Assembly (NCBI GenBank): GCA_028751875.1
Contig: CM054143.1
Location: 68,034,194 to 68,098,193 of the forward strand
Length of the DNA: 64,000 nt
Direction of reading: 5' to 3'
Source of the DNA: Rapana venosa
Lineage: Eukaryota; Mollusca; Gastropoda; Neogastropoda; Muricidae
The notes under the pieces are model-generated. The model did no database searches. It had not been told where the DNA came from and was given only the letters and a program-made list of their open reading frames with translations. The position numbers and the translations under genes were made by a program. Below, one piece after another: positions 22,691-34,805 of the stretch. The stretch's first letter is position 1. Each line of letters opens with the position of its first letter.

Positions 22691-24950
22691 AGGGGATACT
22701 TTGGGAACGCTAACACATATACGTAGATATCTGCACAAAATGGGTAAAAACACGGGGCATTAAGAGGGGTTTTTTACAGAACAGGTCATGACTGATAAGC
22801 TTTGAAAAGGGTGATCCATCAGAGGAGGATACCGACGGGGTTTTGGAACAAAATTTTCAAAAAATTCTGCAGAGAAGTCTTCAGTTTTAGGATGCTTTTA
22901 AGCGTTACAGATGATTTTTAAATTAACGGATCTTTCAGTTTTGATAGAAACGATTTTTTAAAAATTCGGGGACAACTAAGCAGATTCTGACACTAATTTG
23001 TTTCCGCACATGCATAGTATGTTTTTCGGTTTTTGTGCGAAAAGCATTTAACGGAATCTATATGCCAGGTTGAAAATTTCTAAAAACAAACCTAATGGCT
23101 TTGCAAAAAACGCTTGTTTTTTTACATCCACATATTCAGGGAACTTTGATGTAACCACAAATGAAAATTTTCAAATTTTTAATTGCCTTATAATAATAGG
23201 AAGTATGCTTTAAAAATTCATAACCCCCTCGCAATCTAAGGGAAAATTGACTAAAAGGATCCTTCACCGCGTGCTCCTCGTCGTGCAGCTCTATCGACCC
23301 CTTCTTAGGAAAAACCCACAGTGGGAAGGAACCCAGCAAAAAATAACCCTGCCTTTCAACCCCAATAAATGAACACATGTTTGATTTCAGTGATCTTTTT
23401 TTGTCCAGTATTTTTATTTAAGGAATTTAAGCTCACAATACGGATTTAGAATCAACGCACATACAATTTTTTAACTTTTTGGGGGAAATGGAACAAAATA
23501 TTTTAGAGCCATCAATGTTTTTTTAAAACCTGCATTAAAAATGAACCCACCAGTATATACATATTTTTTCAAAGTTACGGGGTGGAAAAAGGAAACTGCA
23601 CCTACCTGTTGGGTTTTGGGGGTGGATCCCTCAGGTCTGTTTTTAAAAGGTTTCACCTTGGGGGCTGGCGGCAGCATGGTTTTTAAACTCCGTTTGGAAT
23701 CCAAGTTTGGTGTTTTTTATGCCCCCTTTCCAGAAAATCTTTTACCCGGTTGGTGTTGGAACCCCCAATCCATGTTCACAACAGTTTTGTTCATTTCATT
23801 ACTATTCGAAAAATTTCAAAGAATAATTTTTAAAATTTTCGATAAATTATTTTCGTTTTCAAAAATTCAGTTGACTTATGAAGTGGGTTTTACCGACTGC
23901 TGGGCCTTGTGACTCATTTTGCTTTTACCCTGCAAGCCTTTAAATTTTCCTGACCCCAATTTTAAAACACCCCCCCCCACCACCACCACCCCCCCTCTAC
24001 CCAGTGGGTTTACCACCCCCCAACTATGACAATAACGTTGCAGACATAAAGGCTTTTTCCTCAGGGGGTTTTACCCCATACACACGAACTTAAAAAGCTA
24101 AAATATTTCAAACTTTGGGACTCTAAACCCCCCCAAAAAAAAGAGGAGGAACCAGGGAGGCGACGTCATCGCCTGTGGCTGTTTCCCCTACACTGTCCCC
24201 CCCAACCCCCTCTAGTCAACCCGCCCCAAACCCCCACAACCCGTGCAGGGATCCTCCACATCTTTTTTTCTCGAGCCCTCCTCTGCCTGTGACCTGAAAA
24301 ATATGTGTTTGTCAGTAAGGTACACGTGTGCATAGCTAAAACCCCGTTAAACCCTCCCTTTTCCCCTCTTCCACCCTGACTCGCCATCTCAACTCTGGTC
24401 GCCCTTCCACTGCCCCATCTCTACCTCACCCGTCCCTTTCTCTGATAGTCACCCTCACCACCACTGTCACCTTCAAACCCTCTCCTCCCTCAAACCTTTT
24501 TCACGTGTCTTTCTTAATGCCTCTGTTTTTCCCAGATGGAAAGCCACATTCTTTTGATTCATATCTGAACAGAACATCTATCTTTTCTTTTCAAAAACCG
24601 GGTTAACCCCCAAAGGGCTGAACCCAAAGATAAAAGGCTACTCCACCGGGTACAAAACGTTTCTTTCCCCCCACCCTCCCTGGGGGTGGCATTGCCGTTT
24701 TTACAAAGACCACTGCTCCCGTCTAACTATGCCAAAAAAAACTATACTAAGTGACAAATCCTGTAATCCTGAAGGGGCCCAAAAACCCGGCCGTGCTGAG
24801 GGCCAGCCCTTCCACTTCATTCCTCACCCCGGTTACAAAAAGCGTACTTCAGTACTTCATGTAGGGGTGGGGTAGTCTGGCGTACGCCCCCCTCCCTGCA
24901 GTACGAACTGGGAAAAAACGCATCAAAGACGAGAACTTTTACAGAAAAAA
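22691..24950. other. Low-quality sequence, nothing recognised
   Basis: Open frames are short and lack motifs. A pyrimidine-rich stretch runs around 23970-24540. I see no repeat family. Confidence 0.5.
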
Positions 24951-25146
24951 AGAAGAGGGGGAGGAGGAAGATGAGGAGGGGGGTAAGGGAAAGGAAAGGG
25001 AAAAGGGGGAAAAAGAAGTGGGCAAGGGGGGATAAAAGAATGAAGGGAACAGAATGGATGAAACCAATAAAAAGAGGGAAAGGGAAACGGCAGAAAAAGA
25101 CATGAAGAAAAACAAATTAAAGCAACAAAACAGGAAGAAAAACCCA

Positions 25147-25340
25147 AACCCCCCCCCACTTGACCAACATCAACCATCCACCCAACCCCCCTGACCCCAA
25201 CCATAAACCCCAACCAAAACCATCCACCCACCCAACCAACCCCTCAACCACCCCCCCAACCATCCATCCAAACCCAATAGCCAAACCCCCCACCCAAACG
25301 CTAATGCACACAAACCAGCCTCTCTCTCCCCCAAAATGGT
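25147..25340. repeat. CCAAC-rich simple repeat
   Basis: Imperfect (CCAACC/CCATCC)n on plus, about 190 bp. Frames rich in Pro, Asn and Thr are spurious. Confidence 0.8.
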
Positions 25341-25375
25341 GACACAGGGGAGTGGTGCCAGGCCCAGCTGGGTTT

Positions 25376-25905
25376 CTGGGGGGGGGGGAGGGAGGGAGGG
25401 GGGGGAGGTAGGGAAGGGTAGGGGTTAGTCCTAAAAGGGTTTAAAAATAGGTGGCATGTTAAGGGGGGGTAGGGGAAAAAAGGGAAGTAGGGAGGTAGGG
25501 AGGGAGTAGGGGGGAGATAGGGGGAGGGAGGGGGAAGGGAGGGGGGGAGGAGAAGGGAGGAGGGAGGGGGATAGGGAATGAGGGGGGTAGGTAGGGGATA
25601 GGCAGGAGGGAGGGAGATAGGCTAGGGCGAGGTTTAAGAGATAGGTATATTAGGGGGAGGAGGTGGGAAGGGGGTGAGTAGGGAGGTGGTAAGGGGAGGG
25701 AGGAGGGAGGGAGGAGATGGGGAGGGAGGGAGGAGAAGTAGGAGGGAATAGGGAGGAGGGGGAAAAGGTAGGGGGGTATGGTAGGGGTGGAGGGAGGGAG
25801 GGAAGTAGGGGGGTAAGAGGGAGGGAGGGAAAATAGGGGGGAGGGAGGGGGAGAGGGAGGGGGGGGAGGGGGATAGGTAGGTGGGGAGATAGATAGGGAT
25901 CATGA
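25376..25905. repeat. G-rich (GGGAG/GTAGG)n tract
   Basis: About 530 bp with dozens of GGG runs separated by one to four bases and almost no C on this strand. It has high potential for G-quadruplex or triplex structure. Run lengths may be unreliable. Confidence 0.9.
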
Positions 25906-26489
25906 TTAAGTAGGGAATAGGGGGGAATAGGTTAAAAAAAAATTAAAAAAAAACAAACAAGCCCCCCCCCCCTTTTCCCCGACAAAAAAAAAAAACACAA
26001 AAAACGAAAAAAAGCAAACAAAAATCAAAAGCAAACAAAAACAACAAGGGGGGAAAAACCCCCAAAAACATTTTTTTAGCAAAACACGGAACAGGAAAAA
26101 CAGACTGTGGGGGTTTTCTGCTTCGCGCCACACACTGTCCCGTATGCAGAACTAAAGCCCCCTGTGTTTTGGGGTGTGGTGTGTGTGTGTGTGTGTTGTG
26201 TGTGTGTGCTGCTTTCCGCTTGTCAGTGGAGGCTTTAGCGCCAGTCATCAGCCCTGGCTCATTGATTGCTTTTTTAGTCAGTTTTCTTGATTCTCTTTTT
26301 TTTTGTGTGAGGGCAGGGTGGGAAAAAAAATTTTATAAACTTTATCTTTTTCCCCAATGAAGATCATTTTGACTTGATTCAGGGCAATCTGGCTGCCTTG
26401 TCCGTGACGTCTGCTGGTCGCATCACGTTGGGGTCAGGGGCTAGGGAAGTCGTGGTGGCCCCCACGACGTGACCGTGTCTGTGATTGGC

Positions 26490-26960
26490 GTGTTTTTAAA
26501 AGGGACCACAAAGTAACAGGGGGAGAAAGATGGCAACGCAGAAACAGCAGCAAGCCTTGAACCTTTGTAAAAGCGGGGGGAGCGTTTAAAGTGTGAATAG
26601 TGACCACAAAGTAACAGCAAAAGAGACATGCTCATGGTAAAAAGCGGGGGAGCTGTTAAGTGTAAAAAGTGACCACAAAAAACAGCAAAAAAGACATCTA
26701 CCGTGTAAACAGCGGAGGAGCTTTTTCGTGTGTAAATAGTGACCACAAAAGTAAACAAAAGATGACATGCTACATTGGGAAACAGCGGGAGGAGCTGTTA
26801 ACGGGTAAAAGTGGGCCCCAAAGTAAAACACAAAAATGACATGTTTCATTGTAAACGCGGGGGGAGTTGTTAACGTGTGTAAAAATGACCACAAAGTACC
26901 CGCAAAAGATGACACTAAATGTGTAAACGCGGAAAGGGAAAGTGTAACGGTTTAAGGGAG
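26490..26960. repeat. About 75 bp minisatellite with an internal hairpin
   Basis: Roughly six imperfect copies of a unit containing tgaccacaaagtaacagcaa, aagatgacatgctacattg and aaacagcgggaggagctgtt. The last piece is an inverted repeat (aacagc/gctgtt) around a G-rich loop. On the minus strand the unit reads as a degenerate 25-26 residue repeat (CGHYLH, LWSLFT), which I treat as a by-product. Private indels in each copy fit the poor quality here. Confidence 0.8.
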
Positions 26961-27809
26961 AAAATTATTGTTTAAAAGCCGAAAGTGTGGGTTTACAAAG
27001 ATGTTTTTTTAACCCCCAGGTCAGCCTGTCCTGACTCTTCCCACGACCAACAGTCATCGACCAAAGGGTGTTGGGGGTTCATAAAAACAGGGCGAACTCT
27101 GACCCCCACTTTGCTAACCAATGAAACTAGAAGCCAGTTTTTTGGAGGGGACAAAGAGGACCATTTGCAAATATTTTTTGTCACAAAAAAGGGAAATTTA
27201 AAAAGAAAAAAAAAAATCGACAAAGCACGAGAGGGGCCCGGGGAGGGAAGGGGAAGCAGGGGAGGGGAGTGACACAGCAGCAGCAGCACAGGTGTGAACA
27301 CTCACTGTCAGGCGCTCATCAGATGTAGGGGGGGCCCGGGAAAGGGAAATGCATGGAGGGATCTTGCTCGCCAAGGCTGGTCATGTGGTTCAAAAAACGA
27401 CCAGTCCCTGGCGAGATTTTGGACAGAAAAAGGGCCTCGCATTCTGGCCAATGGGGGGATTCAACAGGCAAAGGGAAAAAGAGTTGTGGAGAGAACCCAC
27501 CCCCCAAGCTTGCTGCCAAATGTTTAGGGACGGCACACACCATTCTGCCTGCCTGCCTTTTGTGGGTTCCTCCCCCCGCAGTACATTGTCATTTTTTTTA
27601 TGATGGGGACTAAACACAGGCCATGTCGTGGGGTTTAGATGTGTTTACAATGGGGAAAAGGGGAAAAGGTGGGGACAGTGAAACGCAGCTGCCTTCTGTA
27701 CTGGTCTTCATGGAGTTGGAAGTACTGGGATGTTTCTTCCTACAGCGTGGGGAAAAACTTTCGTTGACTGCCTCCCCAACCTTCCCCCAAACAGTCGTAA
27801 GTCCCTTTT

Positions 27810-28215
27810 TGTGTAAAGGGTGTGTGTGTGGTGTGTGCGTGTGTGTGTGTGTGGCGTGTGTTGTGTGTTGTGCGTGTTTGGGGTGGTGTGTGTGTGGTGT
27901 GTGTGTTTGGTCACGCGCGCGCGAGTGTGTTGCACGCGCGCGCGAGTGTGTGTGGATGTGTGTGCGGCAGACACGGGGTTTATGCTGCGTGCGTGTTTGT
28001 GGTTGTGTGGCGGGGGTGTTGTATGTTTGGGGGCGCGGGGGGTGTGTTGTGAACGAGCAGCGCGCGCATGCGCGCGCGCGAGAGAGAGCGGAAGCGAGAG
28101 AGAGGTGGGGTTTTTTGTGTGTGTGTATGTATGTGGGTTTGTGTGTGTGGTGTGTGTGTGTGTGTGTGTTGTGGTGTGTGGAAGAGAGAGAGGGGGGGGG
28201 GGGAGGGGGGCGGGT
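27810..28215. repeat. (GT)n / CGCG / (GA)n simple-sequence tract
   Basis: GT repeats with short alternating CG islands (gcgcgcatgcgcgcgcgcga), ending in GA and G runs. Long Val/Cys frames here are spurious. Confidence 0.9.
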
Positions 28216-28343
28216 AGAGGGAGGGGGGGTGGGAGAGAAAGCACCACTGACAATATTGCAGCGTTAGCTAAATTTTTATTTCCCTTGCCACTAGTTCTTG
28301 GATAAATGAACTTCCAATGTTTGGGCCTTTTTTTCAAGACTTT

Positions 28344-28562
28344 TTAAATATTCGCCCTTCTGCATACTTTATAATCAACATTTATTATTTCCATGTACTC
28401 TTCTGTCAGTCTTACAGTTCCCTCTTTTTCCTTGTAAGTTGGTTTTTTTACTATGACTGACACATACACTTTCCCCTTTACAACCTCCTGTACTGATTTT
28501 CTGCAGTTCTGTGATGTTTGTGCTGAGTGGTTGTGCTTTTTCCAAACATAGCGAAAGGTCAC
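28344..28562 (-). CDS. Unrecognised 72-codon ORF
   Basis: A minus-strand frame begins MTFRYVWKKHNHSAQTS, continues CRKSVQEVVKGKVYVSVIV and TVRLTEEYMEIINVDYK, and stops after RRANI. The composition is balanced, unlike the simple repeats on both sides, with alternating beta-like and charged segments. It could be a terminal exon or a relic of a mobile element. I recognise no family and see no clear splice acceptor. It lies where sequence quality improves again. Confidence 0.3.
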   Translation of the reverse strand: MTFRYVWKKHNHSAQTSQNCRKSVQEVVKGKVYVSVIVKKPTYKEKEGTVRLTEEYMEIINVDYKVCRRANI

Positions 28563-28900
28563 TACAGGGCGGTAATTACACGTTCTGATGTTAAACCCTC
28601 ATGATTCTGAAGTCACACCTTCACATTCCAGGATCCATGCTTAGGCAGAAGAAGAAACTACTGCAGATTAAAAGTTGTGACCACCTAAGTAAGGAAAAAT
28701 AATGCCAATAATTACAGTTGTGAAAAGTTAATTTTTTTTTAAAAAGCCCTATCTTTTCCAGACACAAGTACCGGGAGGCTGTAAGTTTTATGACACCTTT
28801 TTTCCATTTCTTATACCAAACATTTTGCCCATTAGTTCACAGTGACGTCAGTGAGCCTAAACAGTCATGGTCTCGGTTCAGTTTCTTTTATTATGTCTGC
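28563..28900. other. Unassigned sequence
   Basis: No feature recognised. Confidence 0.4.
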
Positions 28901-28902
28901 GC

Positions 28903-28991
28903 GCACGCGCGCACACACACATGCAGTTACACACACACACACTCACACACATGCAGTCACACACATGTATGCAGTCACACACATAAGCGCA

Positions 28992-29029
<38 letters not shown>

Positions 29030-29087
29030 CACACACACACACAGAGTCCACACACACATGCAGTCACACACACACACACACACACAC

Positions 29088-29126
<39 letters not shown>

Positions 29127-29130
29127 ACAG
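28903..29130. repeat. (AC)n microsatellite with interruptions
   Basis: About 230 bp of imperfect (CA)n with cacacatgcagtcac variants. Confidence 0.95.
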
Positions 29131-29235
29131 AAGCTGAACAGGCCATGACTAACTTCCTGAAACTGACACAACACACCCAGGTTCCCCTTTGCCCGTCCTT
29201 CACCCCCCACCCCTCACTTTATATATATATCTCTC

Positions 29236-29500
29236 TCAGTGTCTATGGGTGGGAGGGTGAGTGGGTGGGTGGATGGATGGATGGGTGGGTCTATGGATGG
29301 GTACACAATGGATGTATGGATAGGTGGGTGGGTTGTTGGTGGGTGGACAGTTGGATTTACAGATGGATGGTGGGTCTGTGGTAGATGGATGATCGATTCG
29401 ATTGATAAAGATCGGTGGATGGATGGGTGGTGGTGGGCCTGTGGATGGGTGGGATGGGTAATCGAGGATGGGTGGGCGTACGGGTGGGAGGATGGATGTC
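29236..29500. repeat. (GGAT/GGTG)n tetranucleotide tract
   Basis: Imperfect repeats of ggat, gggt and ggtg over about 260 bp. Confidence 0.9.
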
Positions 29501-30775
29501 TCCCGACAGTCTGTTTTTTCACTCCTCTCTGCCCCTCAATGAAAAGAGCAGTGTAACAGCCAGAATGTAAGATGAATGGTCAGTTAGAGCTGTGTGCTAA
29601 TAAAGCAAAAGCTTCAATAAGACAGTCTTGTGTATCAATTACCATACCAAGTGTGCGTGTCTGCACGCGCCTGTGCATGTTTGCCTGATTGCATGCCATC
29701 AGCAAGCATGTGTGTTGTTGTGTATACAGTGCTTGGGTGTGTATGCATGCGTGCTGGTGTGTGTTCGTGTGTGCGTGCGTGCCGTGTGTGAGTTATGTAC
29801 GTATGTGATAGTGCGCCGCAGCCAGCGCCTGTATGTCTGCTTGCAAGAAGTCTGTGCTATCATGTATGCGTTCTTAACGGAAGAATAACGTCTCAAAAAT
29901 GAATTCTGGTCCTAATTATTTGTAATCATCGTCATCAAAACGATCAGCTGCCAGGGGATGACATCAGTAAAACAAACGAACAATTTTTGTCTTTGCAGAG
30001 AGAACTCTAGGAATCCCTCAAAAACCTAAAGCCTATTTAAAAAAAATGACCTAACGAAAAATGATGTCTGTCAATCGAGGACCAATAAAATGTCGGACAT
30101 ATTATCAAAAGATACGTTTTGATAAAAAATAGAAAGAGAGAAATAAAGCAGAACAGACAGAAAATTTTTAAACATGAGAAAAAAGGCAGGCAGTTCAAAT
30201 AAGAGTCGGAGATGAGATAAAAAATAAAATTCAAGAAAGAAAAACCTCACCTTCCCCCAAACGACCCATTCTTTTCTTAAAATCAAGAAGACAATAAAAA
30301 TGTAGCATGCAACATCATCTTCATTGAATGATCAAGAACAAACAGCAGGCAGACAAATACGCAAAAATAAAAATACCCACACACAAGTGAAAAGATTCTA
30401 ACCTTTGTCCAGACGACCAATGGATGACTCCAACACACACTTAAAGTTCGAAGCTGATCACATAATAATCTCCACACAACTGGCCCTTGCTTTATTGCAA
30501 ACCCGAAACGTGTATTTCTTTTTGTCCACCCCCCCCCCCCCTTTTATTTCCACACCTACACAAACTTGGAAGAGGGGCATTTTGCCAACAACAGTCGTAA
30601 ATACCATCGCTCCAGTCACTTTCGTCTGCTTCCCCGCATGAAAAAGCGCCCCCTGCCGTCACTATCTTCTGTCTGTCGCAGCGACTGTCTGTAATTTTAT
30701 TAATAGTAGCAGTAGAAGTAGTATCTTTTTCTCGTTTTCTAGTAGTAGTAGTAGCAGCAGTAAGTGTTATTATTA
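29501..30775. other. Mostly unique sequence, nothing firm
   Basis: A GT-rich patch at about 29650-29810 and AT-rich sequence to 30400. A C run (about 30527-30541) lies before a more GC-balanced stretch (30540-30700, with gcgccccctgccgtcac). The last might be an exon or promoter, but no splice or coding signal is convincing. Confidence 0.4.
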
Positions 30776-32247
30776 TCACCATCCATCACACACCCACACC
30801 CACACCACACCACCACACCACCACCACAAAACTCCACAACACCAACAACCACACCACACCCATACAACCACACACCAACCACCACACATACCCACCATAA
30901 AAACACCAACCACATCACAACCCCACCACAAAACACCACCAAAACCACCAACCACCACAAAACACCAACCACACCACCACACACACCCCAACACCACACA
31001 CACCAACATCACACACCACATCACCACCAACACACACACCATACACCACACACCATACACACCACCTACCACAACACCAAACACACCCACATGCACCACA
31101 CCACACCACCAACAACACCCCCACTACACCAACACATCACACAACACATACCACACACACACACGCAACACACCACACCACATACACACACACCACACAC
31201 ACCACTCCCAACACCACACACCACCACCACACCACACACACCACTACACCACACCACATCACACATCAACCACCAACACACCCACAATACCACACCACTA
31301 ACCACACCACCCCACACCACATCACACCACCACATTACACCCACACACCATTACCACACACATCACCCACACCACCCAACCACCACACCACACCACACCA
31401 ACCACACCACCAACACACACTACCACACACACCATCACACACACAACACCCCAACCAACCACACCACACCACACTACCAACACCACACCACACAACACCC
31501 CACACACACACCACCACATTACACCACACCCTCACCACCCAACATACACAACATCACCAAACCACACCCAACTCCAGATACACCACACACACCACCAACC
31601 ACACAACACACCACACCACTACACAACCACACATCACACCCACACACCCCACACCACACCACACCACCAACACCACACACACCACCACAACCACCACACC
31701 ACACCGCAACAACACACCACCACAACACACACACCACCACAACAACCCACCACCACACACCACACACACCACACACAACCCACCACACAAAACCACCACA
31801 CCACACACACACCACCACACCACACAACACCACACCACACCAACCCACTAAAAGCACACTACCACACATACCACATCACATTACCACAACACCACCCCAC
31901 TCCCACACCAACACACACCACCCCAAACCACACACCACACTTCACCACCACACCACTCCACCCACAATAACCCCAAACAACATACACAACCACACACCAC
32001 ACACCACACCACACACACCACCACACCCTCCACACTTACCATCACACCCGCACCACACCACCACACACCAAATCACATCACACACACCATCACAAACCAC
32101 ACCACACCACCACACTACACCATACCATACCACAATACCAACGCACCATCACACCACACCACACCACACCACACTCACACTCTCCACACCACACCACACC
32201 ACACCTCATCACCACACCACCACTACACACCACCATACACACCACAA

Positions 32248-32283
<36 letters not shown>
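30776..32283. repeat. (ACC/AC)n low-complexity satellite, 1.5 kb
   Basis: Built from cacacc, ccacac and accacc words, with T at scattered positions and almost no G for 1.5 kb, ending in pure (AC)n. A 507-codon His/Thr/Pro frame crosses it only because stop codons need TA or TG combinations that are rare here. I do not regard it as a gene. Confidence 0.95.
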
Positions 32284-32286
<3 letters not shown>

Positions 32287-32493
32287 ACTAGAAGCAAGGA
32301 CTGCTAGCAGTCTGCTCATTGCCGTCTTACTGGTGTAAGGGAAACAACCTCTTTTAGTAGCTAGTAGAACACAGAAAACAGTGAGGTGAGCTCCCTTAAA
32401 AACCCAAGCTCAGTAACGGTCAGTGATAGACAGGGTCTTCTGACAACAAACATGTAATGCATGACATTAATAATTCAGTGGCAGCAAACGGCA

Positions 32494-32559
32494 CACACAC
32501 ACGCACGCACGCACGCATACACATACACATACACACACATGCACGTGCGCATCGCGGGT

Positions 32560-32591
<32 letters not shown>

Positions 32592-33235
32592 CACACACTA
32601 TAAATACACGCTGCGCGCATGCGTACACAGCACACACACATCACATACACACGCAAATACATAGACAAGCTTGTGCGTGCGTGCGCACACCACACACACA
32701 TACACAGACAACCGCTCGCAAACACTTTCTGCTCGCACACCTACACAAACAAACACGCACGCACACCACACACATATGCACGTGCGCATCACGCGCGCAC
32801 ACACACCCTACATACACACCACTACATACACACGCTTGCGTGCGCGCCAAATACCAACACGCCGCACACACACAGCTCGCACACACACACACGCACACAC
32901 AACACACCTATGCAGTACAGCGCGCACACACCACACACACACCACACGCACAACACACACACATACAAACACACGCTCCGCACACACAACCCCAGCACAC
33001 CACACACACACACACACAAAACACACACCAACACACACACACACGCACGCACGCACGCACGCACGCACGCACGTGCACGCATGCAAACCACACACACTCG
33101 AACGCGCCACTCACGCACGCATGCAAACTCAAACAAACACACCACAACACACACAACACACACACACACACAACACGCAAACGCACGCATGCGCACACAC
33201 ACACACACACAGACGCGCGCACACACTATGCACTA
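32494..33235. repeat. (AC)n / (ACGC)n tract
   Basis: About 740 bp of imperfect AC repeats with gcacgcacgcac and gcgcgc segments that can form Z-DNA. All long frames here are artefacts. Confidence 0.95.
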
Positions 33236-33334
33236 ATTTAGGATGTACGTTTGTCCCGCTGTATCAGGTCTATGTGCCTCGTGTCTCTGTCATCTCATTT
33301 CACTCCATTTGGTTTTACTGTCTCGTTGTCTCGT

Positions 33335-33658
33335 TACTGTCTGTCTGTCTGTCTGTCTGCCCTGTGGGGGGGGGGGGGGGGGTGTATTCTTTCTCTTTCT
33401 GTTCTATTCTTCTTCTTCTTTCGTTTTTTTTTTTTTTTTTTTTCTCTTTTTTGTTTCTTTTTTTTTTTGATTTTTATTTCTTTTATTTCTCTGTCTGTTC
33501 TGTCTGTTTTGTATTTCTCTGTCTCTCCTTACTCTCATTTTTTCTCTCTGTCTGTTGTCTGTCTGTCGTCTGTCTGTCTGTCGTCTATCATCTCTCCTCT
33601 CTCTCTCTCTATCTCTCTCTCTTCTCTCTCTCTTCTCTCTCTCTCTCTCTCTCTCTTC
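33335..33658. repeat. TCTG / poly-G / poly-T / CT pyrimidine tract
   Basis: (TCTG)n at 33335-33360, a G run of about 17 at 33365-33382, T runs at 33425-33470, then (TCTG)n and (CT)n to 33658. Confidence 0.93.
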
Positions 33659-33865
33659 AAGCGAGCGAGCGGTGCAATTTGCGTGTGTGGTGTGTTGTTG
33701 TGTGCGAGTGTGTGCGCAAATGCATGTGTGTATATGGGTATGTGTATGAGTACGTGCAAACTGTATGTGTGTCCATGCCTGTGTCTGTCTTATCTTTTGT
33801 TGCTCTGTCTCTGTGACTTGACAACTCTCGTGTTGCAGTGGGTTCTTTTGCGTGCAGTAAAAGCA

Positions 33866-33960
33866 TGTTGACATGGGACATGGTTTATAGTCTCATCTGA
33901 AAAAGACTAGCAAAACCAGGACACACTCATGAACTAGTGGATGAGGGAAACGTTTAACTT
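33866..33960 (-). mobile_element. SINE-1 core fragment, antisense
   Basis: Plus-strand gggacatggtttatagtctc, then atctgaaaaagactag and actagtggatgaggg, is the reverse complement of the SINE-1 core at 34.51-34.58 kb (cccatccattagacca, tttcggatgaggacgataaa). Confidence 0.65.
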
Positions 33961-34000
33961 TCTAGGCGGAAGGTTACCGTAGACATCAATCGTTCTGTGT

Positions 34001-34035
<35 letters not shown>

Positions 34036-34051
34036 TGTGTTTATTTTATAT

Positions 34052-34215
34052 TATTTTTATTTTATTCTTTTATATCGAGGATAATGGAATAAGCACGTAT
34101 GTGTTTTTATACGTCCAGATCCCCGGGTGTTTGCAGATTTGTGAATTCTTCTCATCTGTTCAACCGGCACACTATGGCGTACTCTTACGAAAAGCGGGAA
34201 GGATTTAAACGTGTG
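34052..34215 (+). repeat. R1 dispersed repeat
   Basis: tattttattcttttatatcg, aggataatggaataagcac, then gcgtactcttacgaaaagcg. It matches the R1 copies at 44.60 and 60.97 kb. (GT)n tracts flank it on both sides. Confidence 0.8.
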
Positions 34216-34377
34216 CGCAAGTTGTTCTGGTGTGAGGTGTGTGTGTGTGTGTGTGTGTGTGTGTAGCCTATGTCTTTGGTCTCTCATTGTCTTTATTCCT
34301 CAGTCTCTTTGCTCTGTGCGTGTCTGTTCTGTGGCTGTGTCTTTTTTCTCTCTTTGTTGTGTTAGATGAAAGAGTAG

Positions 34378-34805
34378 GGTGAGCTGACAAAAGAAAGCAT
34401 GGACAGCAGTGATCGGTGTCTAGAGGTAACGCGCCTGTCTAGAAAGGAAAAGTTGGGTCGAAGTGTGCGGTGGTTTGAATCCCGTTTTGGGCCCGAAAAA
34501 CTTTTCCCCATCCATTAGACCATGAGTGGTGGTCAGTGCGCTAGCCTTTCGGATGAGGACGATAAAACACGAGGTCCCGTGTGTTACAAAAAAATATTTA
34601 GCGAACGTTAAGAACCACGGCACAAGGGAGAGTTGTCCCTGGCAAAAATCTTAGAAAAAAAACCACTCTGATGGGAAACAAATACAGTTGCAGACCAAAA
34701 AACTATTAAAAAGGGGGTGGCGCTGCCTTGTGGCGAGCGCTCTCCCTGGGAGAGCAGCTGAATTTCCGCAGAGAGAAATCTCGTGACTTAAAGTGGTATA
34801 ATATA
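34378..34805 (+). mobile_element. SINE-1 (tRNA-derived), copy 1
   Basis: The tRNA-like head has ggtgtctagaggtaacgcgc (box A-like) and ggtttgaatcc at 34472-34482 (box B). The core is ttccccatccattagacc, tttcggatgaggacgataaa and gaggtcccgtgtgttac. The tail half is ggtggcgctgccttgtggcg and ctctccctgggagagcagc. SINEs with this core are widespread in molluscs as far as I know, but I do not assign a published family name. Confidence 0.88.

Larger units (their letters stand above)
17890..28330. other. Block of very low consensus quality
   Basis: From the 5' edge of LINE-A the sequence changes character. Homopolymers are frequent and long (C and A runs at 17.96-18.10 kb, alternating G and T runs at 20.2-20.3 kb). 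Known repeats inside (LINE-A at 19.1 kb, SINE-2 at 21.8 kb) carry far more errors than their copies outside. I infer uncorrected or single-read consensus. No host gene should be called here. Recognisable islands are listed separately; the rest shows nothing I can support. Confidence 0.7.

Noticed and set aside
26441..26915. Minus-strand repeat protein with CGHYLH or LWSLFT modules
   Set aside because: It is a by-product of the 75 bp minisatellite. Frames switch between units and the region is of poor quality.
30764..32287. A 507-codon open frame rich in His, Thr and Pro
   Set aside because: It is the translation of an (ACC/AC)n satellite. Several other frames on both strands are open over the same bases and none has non-repetitive content.
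32558..33241. Overlapping 200- to 380-codon frames on the plus strand and further ones on the minus strand
   Set aside because: All lie in (AC)n/(ACGC)n repeats. Both strands are open and the composition is trivial.
34378..34500. tRNA gene, from box A- and box B-like sequences
   Set aside because: The head cannot fold into a proper cloverleaf as written and continues into a SINE core. The same arrangement recurs at 38.84 kb.
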